A DNA stretch of 59,798 nucleotides, from contig CALQSQ010000023.1 in assembly GCA_943333275.1 (NCBI GenBank), positions 1-59,798 of the forward strand, written 5' to 3'. The notes beneath the pieces are model-generated. The model worked only from the letters and a program-made list of their open reading frames with translations, did no database searches and was not told the DNA's origin. Made by a program: the position numbers and the translations under genes. Origin of the DNA: Akkermansia muciniphila. Lineage in GTDB: Bacteria; Verrucomicrobiota; Verrucomicrobiia; Verrucomicrobiales; V1-33. Each line of letters begins with the position of its first letter. The stretch's first letter is position 1. This document shows, one piece after another, positions 56,079 to 59,672 of this stretch.

Positions 56079-56183
56079 ACAGGGAGGAAAATCGATCCAG
56101 GCACTGGCCGGATTGGCCGATCAGCGCTGACCAACAAAGCCAGCTCACTGATTCCCGAAGTAGCCCGAATCTCACTGCCCTGT
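56079..56183 (-). ncRNA. Y-RNA-like gene a (in the TROVE leader)
   Basis: Same frame of elements as units b-d. Outer stem ACAGGG/CCCTGT, 5' internal loop CAGTGA, inner stem GATTCGGG/CCTGGATC (8 pairs with two wobbles), 3' internal loop GATTTTCCT. The enclosed ~60 nt start with CTACTTCGGG, like the TTACTTC of the others, and fold into further helices (CTGGC/GCCAG, TTGG/CCAA, TCAGCGCTGA) but show no obvious tRNA module. Its 3' end lies 26 nt before the TROVE start codon, so it may also act in the mRNA leader. Confidence 0.6.
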
Positions 56184-56281
56184 CCGGTTGTGTTTTCGGA
56201 AAACATTGTGGCGGGGGCTGCCAGGCCGCAGGCCATGAAACGTAACTGTGGACCCGTAAGTGATCCTCAAGACGTCTGAGT

Positions 56282-56313
56282 GGGGGCTTGCGGGCTGGAA
56301 GCCCCCGCCACAA
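56282..56313. repeat. REP-like palindrome
   Basis: GGGGGCTTGCGGGCTGGAAGCCCCCGCCAC-type palindrome lying between Y-RNA-like units a and b. A related palindrome with the core CGGGCTGGAAGCCCG occurs at 58811-58842, so this is a dispersed repeat family rather than a local terminator. Confidence 0.6.
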
Positions 56314-56318
56314 AGGAA

Positions 56319-56451
56319 TCCAAGGAGAATACTGATCTGAGTCATGGAATGCTCTACCACTGAGCTACCGGCGCATTACTGCTCCGGGACGGATTCGAAC
56401 CGCCGACCTTTTCGTTATGGTACGAAGTAACTCTGATCTCACTGCCTTGGA
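56319..56451 (-). ncRNA. Y-RNA-like gene b with permuted tRNA module
   Basis: 133 nt. Outer stem TCCAAGG/CCTTGGA (7 bp), internal loop CAGTGA / AGTATTCT, inner stem GATCAGAGT/ACTCAGATC (8 of 9 pairs), then TACTTCG. The enclosed module consists of the two halves of a CAU-type tRNA in reversed order. First comes the 3' half (CATAACG..., T arm GGCGG-TTCGAAT-CCGTC with canonical T loop, acceptor strand CCGGAGC), then AGTAAT, then the 5' half (acceptor strand GCGCCGG, TA, D arm GCTC-AGTGGTA-GAGC with normal GG, ATTCC). The acceptor strands pair 6 of 7 and form a closed hairpin, so the module joins the Y stem through its anticodon arm. It resembles YrlA-type tRNA mimicry. Confidence 0.72.
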
Positions 56452-56459
56452 AAATTGGG

Positions 56460-56589
56460 TCACGGAGAAAACCGGCTGGAGTAATGGTCATCCCTGGGGA
56501 TGATCGGCGGGATTCGCACCCGCTACCAAGCGCGTGAACGCTTGCTCTACTCGTTGAGCTACGAAGTAACTCCAACCTCACTGCCGCGA
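56460..56589 (-). ncRNA. Y-RNA-like gene c with tRNA-like module
   Basis: 130 nt. Outer stem TCGCGG/CCGTGA (6 bp with one wobble), internal loop CAGTGA / GGTTTTCT, inner stem GGTTGGAGT/ACTCCAGCC (9 bp with one wobble), then TACTTCG. The module runs D arm (TA-GCTC-AACGAGTA-GAGC), a hairpin AAGCG-TTCACG-CGCTT in the anticodon-arm position, and T arm GCGGG-TGCGAAT-CCCGC (G at position 55, as in the array). A closed acceptor-like hairpin TCATCCC-CA-GGGATGA follows. The 5' acceptor strand therefore follows the 3' strand, a different permutation point from unit b. Confidence 0.7.
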
Positions 56590-56595
56590 AAAGAT

Positions 56596-56666
56596 TCAGG
56601 GAGAAACATGGCTCCGGGTGGTTGGTTTCTTGAACAAAGAAGTAACCCCGAGCCTCACTGCCCTGA
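56596..56666 (-). ncRNA. Minimal Y-RNA-like gene d
   Basis: 71 nt. Outer stem TCAGGG/CCCTGA, internal loop CAGTGA / ATGTTTCT, inner stem GGCTC-GGG with CCCGGAGCC (one bulged G), then GTTACTTC and a small hairpin TTCTT-TGTTC-AAGAA. No tRNA module, so it corresponds to a bare Rsr-binding stem. The four stems differ in sequence but keep pairing, which is the covariation expected of real structured RNAs. It begins 7 nt after the tRNA-Lys-like gene. Confidence 0.65.
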
Positions 56667-56673
56667 AAAAAAG

Positions 56674-56747
56674 TGGTGAACCGCCACGGTTCTGCCCCGT
56701 GCTCAACTGATTAAAAGCCAGTTGCTTGACTACAAAGCTTGCGGTCC
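56674..56747 (-). tRNA. tRNA-Lys(TTT)-like
   Basis: Acceptor GGACCGC/GCGGTTC pairs 7 of 7 (one wobble). D loop TGTAGTC, anticodon loop CTTTTAA, T arm CACGG-GGCAGAA-CCGTG with unusual G54 and G55, A73 and encoded CCA. Last tRNA-like gene before the Y-RNA-like genes. Confidence 0.78.
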
Positions 56748-56755
56748 GGATCAAA

Positions 56756-56833
56756 TGGCCACCTCGACGGGAGTTGCACCCGCATTATCCAAATTGAAAG
56801 TTTGGTGTCCTGGTCTGGTTAGACGACGAGGTG
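56756..56833 (-). tRNA. tRNA-Glu(TTC)-like
   Basis: Acceptor CACCTCG/CGAGGTG pairs 7 of 7. D loop AACCAGACCA, anticodon stem CCAAA/TTTGG with loop CTTTCAA, T arm GCGGG-TGCAACT-CCCGT, G73 (usual for Glu) and encoded CCA. Confidence 0.8.
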
Positions 56834-56847
56834 ATCGAAAAGTTAAA

Positions 56848-56941
56848 TGGCGGAGCGGAGAGGACTTGCACCCCATGCGGATGGGAACCCGCACGATCTC
56901 GTTAGCACCGAGTCCCGGCACGCTGGTCCGGTTTCCGCTCC
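56848..56941 (-). tRNA. tRNA-Ser(GCT)-like
   Basis: Acceptor GGAGCGG/CCGCTCC pairs perfectly. D stem CCGG/CCGG, anticodon loop GTGCTAA. The long variable arm TGCGGG-TTCC-CATCCGCA is the class II hallmark of tRNA-Ser. T loop TGCAAGT, G73 (Ser) and encoded CCA. Confidence 0.82.
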
Positions 56942-56947
56942 AGGAAA

Positions 56948-57023
56948 GGTCCTCCAGGCGGGAGTTGCACCCGCAACTGACCGATCTTAAGTCGGTCGCC
57001 TCTGCTGGTTGGGCCACTGGAGG
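56948..57023 (-). tRNA. tRNA-Leu(TAA)-like with short variable arm
   Basis: Acceptor CCTCCAG/CTGGAGG is perfect, anticodon stem ACCGA/TCGGT with loop CTTAAGA, T arm GCGGG-TGCAACT-CCCGC, A73. The variable region is only about 5 nt, although bacterial tRNA-Leu is normally class II. The 3' end reads CCT rather than CCA. Confidence 0.75.
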
Positions 57024-57030
57024 AAAGAAC

Positions 57031-57105
57031 TGGCATCTCCGGAAGGAGTTGCACCCTCGTCCGGCTGGTTAGAATCCAGCTGCTCTTCTGCTAAGCTACG
57101 GAGAT
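57031..57105 (-). tRNA. tRNA-Arg(TCT)-like
   Basis: Acceptor ATCTCCG/CGGAGAT perfect, D arm GCTT-AGCAGAA-GAGC, anticodon arm GCTGG-ATTCTAA-CCAGC, T arm GAGGG-TGCAACT-CCTTC, G73 and encoded CCA. Confidence 0.8.
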
Positions 57106-57110
57106 GAAAA

Positions 57111-57186
57111 TGGTACCCGCGGTCGGAGTTGCACCGACACTGGTCCGTTTCTGAGACGGATGCCTCTGCTATTGGGCTACGTGGGC
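57111..57186 (-). tRNA. tRNA-Leu(CAG)-like with short variable arm
   Basis: Acceptor GCCCACG/CGCGGGT pairs 6 of 7, D loop AATAGCAGA, anticodon arm TCCGT-CTCAGAA-ACGGA, variable loop CCAGT, T arm GTCGG-TGCAACT-CCGAC, A73 and encoded CCA. Class I shape with a Leu anticodon, as in the TAA unit. Confidence 0.77.
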
Positions 57187-57196
57187 TTTTGGAAAA

Positions 57197-57270
57197 AGTA
57201 CTCCCGGAAGGATTTGCACCCTCGGCCTTTCCGTTCGAAGCGGACTGCTCTTCTCCTGAGCTACGGGTGT
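57197..57270 (-). tRNA. tRNA-Arg(TCG)-like
   Basis: Acceptor ACACCCG/CGGGAGT pairs 6 of 7, D arm GCTC-AGGAGAA-GAGC, anticodon loop CTTCGAA, T arm GAGGG-TGCAAAT-CCTTC. After A73 the DNA reads CTTTTTC, so CCA is not encoded. Confidence 0.75.
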
Positions 57271-57280
57271 GTGCCGGAAA

Positions 57281-57356
57281 TGGAAGCCCCAGATGGATTT
57301 GCACCATCAACCTTCTGATTCAGAATCAGACGTTCCACTGATTGAACTATGGGACC
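57281..57356 (-). tRNA. tRNA-Gln(CTG)-like
   Basis: Acceptor GGTCCCA/TGGGGCT pairs 7 of 7 with wobbles. D arm GTTC-AATCAGTG-GAAC, anticodon arm TCTGA-TTCTGAA-TCAGA, T arm GATGG-TGCAAAT-CCATC, U73 and encoded CCA. Confidence 0.8.
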
Positions 57357-57363
57357 GTGGAAA

Positions 57364-57439
57364 TGGAGTCGGCTGTCGGATCTGCCCCGACGTAAGTTCG
57401 TTTACAAGACGAGTGCATGATTTGCTCCGCCAAGCCGAC
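57364..57439 (-). tRNA. tRNA-Thr(TGT)-like
   Basis: Acceptor GTCGGCT/AGCCGAC perfect, D loop AGCAAATCA with a short D stem, anticodon loop CTTGTAA, T arm GTCGG-GGCAGAT-CCGAC (G54, G55, as in the Lys unit), U73 and encoded CCA. Confidence 0.75.
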
Positions 57440-57451
57440 TTGGGTGGAAAC

Positions 57452-57544
57452 TGGCGGACCCTCAGAGGACTTGCACCCCATGCGATTCCCATCGCACGAT
57501 CTGTTTTCGAAACAGTCCCGGCGCGCTGGTCCGGTTTGGGATCC
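57452..57544 (-). tRNA. tRNA-Ser(CGA)-like
   Basis: Class II: variable arm TGCGAT-GGGA-ATCGCA. Acceptor GGATCCC/AGGGTCC pairs 6 of 7 with one extra base at the T-arm junction. Anticodon loop TTCGAAA, T loop TGCAAGT, G73 and encoded CCA. Closely related to the Ser(GCT) unit in D and T arms. Confidence 0.77.
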
Positions 57545-57652
57545 TTGGAATTGATGATTTAGGATTGATGATCGGTGGGACGCTTGCCTCCGACCACCGC
57601 ATGCTCCATTCTGCGATCGTAAATCATCATTCATCAATCATAAATTCAAAAT
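57545..57652. repeat. AT-rich inverted-repeat element without a gene
   Basis: 108 bp between the Ser(CGA) and Met units. Ends are imperfect inverted copies (GGAATTGATGATTTAGGATT at one side, CATCAATCATAAATTC at the other), the same repeat family that flanks the four-helix-bundle gene at 57977-58456. It looks like a gene-less derivative of that insertion. Confidence 0.6.
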
Positions 57653-57727
57653 TGGTCGGTCCGGCTGGAATTGCACCAGCATCTGACGGGTTATGAGCCC
57701 GGGGCTTTACTGTTAAGCTACAGACCA
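57653..57727 (-). tRNA. tRNA-Met(CAT)-like
   Basis: Acceptor TGGTCTG/CGGACCG pairs 7 of 7 with wobbles, D arm GCTT-AACAGTA-AAGC, anticodon loop CTCATAA, T arm GCTGG-TGCAATT-CCAGC, A73 and encoded CCA. CAT could also mean Ile2 if lysidine-modified. It lacks the initiator-type C1/A72 mismatch and the three GC pairs of the initiator anticodon stem. Confidence 0.77.
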
Positions 57728-57732
57728 GAAAA

Positions 57733-57809
57733 TGGAGGAACACTCCGGCCTCTCACCGGATAAGACCTGGATTGCAAACAAGCGCCTCGACTGTTTCGGC
57801 ATGTGTTCC
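57733..57809 (-). tRNA. tRNA-Cys(GCA)-like
   Basis: Acceptor GGAACAC/GTGTTCC perfect. Anticodon loop TTGCAAT, T arm TCCGG-TGAGAGG-CCGGA, the most divergent T loop of the array (position 56 is A). U73, the Cys identity base, is kept and CCA is encoded. Confidence 0.72.
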
Positions 57810-57835
57810 GTGGGAGGAAGAGAGAATGAGAGAGT

Positions 57836-57893
57836 GGAGAGTTGGAAAGTGGGGGCCCCATACTTTTCCTACTCTCTCACTTTCCAACTCTCC
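57836..57893. repeat. 16-bp perfect inverted repeat between Cys and His units
   Basis: GGAGAGTTGGAAAGTG and CACTTTCCAACTCTCC are separated by 26 bases, flanked by AGAG-rich DNA. In the precursor RNA this would form a strong stem. Confidence 0.75.
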
Positions 57894-57899
57894 AAAACC

Positions 57900-57974
57900 T
57901 GGGTTGACCGACGGGGTTTGCACCCGCTCCGCGACCTTCACAGGGTCGAATGCTGCGATTACACTACGGACAAC
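57900..57974 (-). tRNA. tRNA-His(GTG)-like
   Basis: Acceptor TTGTCCG/CGGTCAA pairs 6 of 7, D arm GTGT-AATCGCA-GCAT, anticodon arm CGACC-CTGTGAA-GGTCG, T arm GCGGG-TGCAAAC-CCCGT. Position 73 is C and the preceding encoded base is G, giving the G(-1):C73 pair unique to tRNA-His. CCA encoded. Confidence 0.82.
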
Positions 57975-57976
57975 AT

Positions 57977-58456
57977 GGAATTGATGATTTATCATTGAGG
58001 ATTGATGAATGGGTGGGATTGCGATTGGACTGAGTCGTGTTAGACATCGGGCCATGACACGCGATGATTGGAGAGACCGGAGGAAGGCGTTTGCGCTTCG
58101 GGTGATGGCGATGGTGGACCACCTGCCAAAGACGCAAAAGGGGAGGGTGCTCAGCGGGCAGATCTTGCGCAGTGCGACCTCCGTGGCCGCCAATTACCGT
58201 TCCGCTTGTCGTGGCAGAAGTGCTGCCGAGTTTGCCTCGAAGGTTTCAATCGCACTTGAGGAAGCCGATGAAACTGGGCTTTGGCTTGAACTCATCGGGG
58301 AAGGGGGGCTTCTTTCCCCAGCCCGCCTAAAAGATCTCCAACAGGAGTGCAACGAACTCACCGCCATTCTCTTCACTTCCCAAAGAACCGCCAAGGCCAA
58401 AAGCAAAACCCCAGATTCCTAACATTTCATCAATCCTCGATCATCAATAGAAATGG
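57977..58456. mobile_element. S23/IVS-like insertion with inverted repeats
   Basis: A 480-bp insertion between the His and Asn units. Its ends are inverted repeats (left 57977-58011, right 58423-58456) sharing GAGGATTGATGAA and TTGATGAT. It carries a four-helix-bundle gene on the strand opposite to the array. In rRNA genes, intervening sequences that encode this protein family also have complementary ends that form an RNase III-type stem. Confidence 0.6.
58054..58422 (+). CDS. Four-helix-bundle protein (S23/IVS family)
   Basis: 122 residues from ATG 58054 (MTRDDWRDRRKAFALRVMAM). Typical family text: HLPKTQKGRVLSGQILRSAT, SVAANYRSACRGRSAAEFAS and KVSIALEEADETGLWLELIG, the conserved core of proteins encoded in 23S rRNA intervening sequences and of related stand-alone genes. 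The family forms a pentameric four-helix bundle of unknown role, related to retroelement accessory protein Avd. It is the only plus-strand gene inside the tRNA-like array and is enclosed by inverted repeats. Confidence 0.88.
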   Translation: MTRDDWRDRRKAFALRVMAMVDHLPKTQKGRVLSGQILRSATSVAANYRSACRGRSAAEFASKVSIALEEADETGLWLELIGEGGLLSPARLKDLQQECNELTAILFTSQRTAKAKSKTPDS

Positions 58457-58527
58457 CTCCCTAGCGTGGACTCGCACCACGACGACCGGCTTAACAGGCC
58501 GGCATTGCTACTTTACATCACAAGGGA
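58454..58527 (-). tRNA. tRNA-Asn(GTT)-like
   Basis: Acceptor TCCCTTG/CTAGGGA pairs 6 of 7, weak D stem with loop AAAGTAGC, anticodon arm CCGGC-CTGTTAA-GCCGG perfect, T arm CGTGG-TGCGAGT-CCACG, G73 (Asn) and encoded CCA. Confidence 0.76.
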
Positions 58528-58534
58528 ATGAAAC

Positions 58535-58611
58535 TGGCGCCTCCGCGAGGACTTGCACCTCGAGCCTCTGCCTTCGCACGGCAGCGTGCACGACTCTTAC
58601 ACTTCGGAGGC
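58535..58611 (-). tRNA. tRNA-Arg(GCG)-like
   Basis: Acceptor GCCTCCG/CGGAGGC perfect, D arm GTGT-AAGAGTCGT-GCAC, anticodon arm CTGCC-GTGCGAA-GGCAG, T arm CGAGG-TGCAAGT-CCTCG, G73 and encoded CCA. Bacterial CGN-Arg is usually read by ACG, so GCG is uncommon. Confidence 0.8.
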
Positions 58612-58620
58612 AGGTAAAAA

Positions 58621-58694
58621 TGGTGCGGCCTGCGGGAATTGCACCCGCATTGACTCACTGGCGGTGAGTCAGGTTACTGTTACCTCAAAGCCGC
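58621..58694 (-). tRNA. tRNA-Gly(GCC)-like
   Basis: Acceptor GCGGCTT/AGGCCGC pairs 7 of 7 with one wobble, D arm AGGT-AACAGTA-ACCT, anticodon arm ACTCA-CCGCCAG-TGAGT with C instead of U33, T arm GCGGG-TGCAATT-CCCGC, A73 and encoded CCA. Confidence 0.78.
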
Positions 58695-58846
58695 AAAATG
58701 TGGCATGGGCGTCCCCGCCCATAAGCCAGGAAGACAGACGCAGACTGATTGCATAGGAACACAGAGGTGCCGAACCTACCGAAGGCTGAGTTGGTGGCCT
58801 TGGTAGGTCGAGGGGCTTACGGGCTGGAAGCCCGTGCCGCGGGAAA
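58695..58846. repeat. Spacer with three strong hairpins incl. a REP-like palindrome
   Basis: No tRNA or gene seen. Contains GGGCGTCCCCGCCC, a long stem CCTACCGAAGGC / GCCTTGGTAGG, and ACGGGCTGGAAGCCCGT (58820-58836), the last related to the palindrome at 56282-56313. Confidence 0.55.
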
Positions 58847-58921
58847 TGGCCGCTGGAGTCGGAATTGCGCCGACCTGGGTGGACTTTCAGACCACTGCAC
58901 ATCTGTCTATGCCATCCAGCG
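58847..58921 (-). tRNA. tRNA-Phe(GAA)-like
   Basis: Acceptor CGCTGGA/TCCAGCG perfect, irregular D arm, anticodon arm GTGGT-CTGAAAG-TCCAC, T arm GTCGG-CGCAATT-CCGAC (C54, G55), G73 and encoded CCA. It starts one base after the CCA of the Ile unit. Confidence 0.75.
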
Positions 58922-58922
58922 A

Positions 58923-58996
58923 TGGTCATTCCCCGTGGTAACGCTCCACGGTCTGTCGGTTATCGGCCGACGGCTCTGCTTTTGAGCTAGGGAAGG
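58923..58996 (-). tRNA. tRNA-Ile(GAT)-like
   Basis: Acceptor CCTTCCC/GGGAATG pairs 6 of 7, D arm GCTC-AAAAGCA-GAGC, anticodon arm GTCGG-CCGATAA-CCGAC with C33, T arm CGTGG-AGCGTTA-CCACG (A54, G55), A73 and encoded CCA. Confidence 0.75.
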
Positions 58997-59003
58997 AGGA
59001 AAT

Positions 59004-59077
59004 TGGTGTAGCTTGCGGGAGTCGCACTCGCATGAACTCGGTGCAAGCGAGTCAGGTTCCTGTTACGTCAAAGCCAC
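59004..59077 (-). tRNA. tRNA-Ala(TGC)-like
   Basis: Acceptor GTGGCTT/AAGCTAC pairs 7 of 7 and contains the G3:U70 wobble that marks tRNA-Ala. D loop AACAGGA, anticodon arm ACTCG-CTTGCAC-CGAGT, T arm GCGAG-TGCGACT-CCCGC with one mismatch, A73 and encoded CCA. Confidence 0.8.
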
Positions 59078-59155
59078 GTGGTAGATTGATGATTGATGAA
59101 TCAGGATTGATGATTTGAAACCATCGAATTGTCGAAATCAGCTCATCATTGAAAT
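59078..59155. repeat. AT-rich inverted-repeat spacer
   Basis: Contains GATTGATGATTGATGAATCA and GGATTGATGATTT, then AAATCAGCTCATCATTGAAAT, the same repeat family as at 57545-57652 and around the four-helix-bundle gene. Confidence 0.55.
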
Positions 59156-59230
59156 TGGTGCGATTTGCGGGAATTGCACCCGCATGAGCTCGTTGGAAGC
59201 GAGCCAGGTTGGCTGTTACCTCAAAATCGC
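59156..59230 (-). tRNA. tRNA-Gly(TCC)-like, first of the array
   Basis: Acceptor GCGATTT/AAATCGC perfect, D arm AGGT-AACAGCCA-ACCT, anticodon arm GCTCG-CTTCCAA-CGAGC perfect, variable TCAT, T arm GCGGG-TGCAATT-CCCGC, A73 and encoded CCA. Best-formed unit. The promoter of the array must lie upstream (59231-59320), but no clear -35/-10 pair was recognised. Confidence 0.82.
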
Positions 59231-59309
59231 GTGGTAGCTCCCACATCACTGATGAAGGGGACTTTTCACTTGCGTAAATGAACCGGACTGGTGCAAATGG
59301 TGAATCTTG

Positions 59310-59672
59310 ATGAATCCATACTCTCCACCAAAGTCCGCTCCTAGGATCCCAGTGTCTCATTTGCCCTCCACATTGAGGCCTGCCACAAATTTGAAAGGTG
59401 CTAGAGGCGTGCTCATAATTATGGGATCGATGATATGCATGCAGGCAATCGCCATCTATATCTCTGCTCACCTAAATTCCTCAGGTATCACGAGTGGCTA
59501 CCAGCCCGATGGAACGGCCCAAGATGCAATAATGGCCGACCAGGCTGCTCATGCAATGCAGTCGGTATTGGCAGCCAAGGAGACCTCATATCTTGCAATG
59601 ATTATCGGGGTGATCCCATTACTTTGTGGATTGTTGGTCTATCGTTACCCTCTTGCATCAACTACTGTTTGA
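59310..59672 (+). CDS. Small two-helix membrane protein, 3' end supplied by an IS
   Basis: 120 residues from ATG 59310. Two hydrophobic segments (VLIIMGSMICMQAIAIYIS near residue 35 and LAMIIGVIPLLCGLLVY near 95). No family recognised. The TGA stop (59670-59672) is the first three bases of the adjacent IS3-like element, so the original gene may have been longer and interrupted. Base composition is more A/T-rich than in the core genes. Confidence 0.5.
   Translation: MNPYSPPKSAPRIPVSHLPSTLRPATNLKGARGVLIIMGSMICMQAIAIYISAHLNSSGITSGYQPDGTAQDAIMADQAAHAMQSVLAAKETSYLAMIIGVIPLLCGLLVYRYPLASTTV

Larger units (their letters stand above)
56674..59230 (-). other. Array of 20 elbow-altered tRNA-like genes
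   Basis: Twenty cloverleaf genes, all on the minus strand, mostly separated by 1-15 bases, with three larger interruptions (57545-57652, 57974-58453, 58695-58846) and an AT-rich spacer at 59078-59155. Specificities by anticodon, in transcription order: Gly(TCC), Ala, Ile, Phe, Gly(GCC), Arg(GCG), Asn, His, Cys, Met, Ser(CGA), Thr, Gln, Arg(TCG), Leu(CAG), Arg(TCT), Leu(TAA), Ser(GCT), Glu, Lys. All have G at T-loop position 55. Val, Pro, Asp, Tyr and Trp are missing. The array feeds directly into the Y-RNA-like genes and TROVE, so one precursor transcript is likely. Confidence 0.85.

Noticed and set aside
56053..56313. N-terminal extension of the TROVE protein (87 residues)
   Set aside because: The text is not protein-like and runs through a structured RNA element (unit a); ATG 56052 fits the family start.
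56722..57637. Several 60-115-codon frames within the tRNA-like array
   Set aside because: They cross several cloverleafs and have no conserved protein text; the DNA is explained by RNA genes.
56388..59200. Regularly recurring GGAGTTGCACCC-type motif, considered as a CRISPR or direct-repeat array
   Set aside because: The motif is the reverse complement of the T arm of each tRNA-like gene; unit lengths (74-94) and flanking sequence follow cloverleafs, not repeat-spacer periodicity.
56674..59230. Possibility that the array is ordinary tRNA genes with sequencing errors
   Set aside because: The same U55-to-G change in all 20 units, plus matching D-loop changes and perfect stems, cannot be random error.
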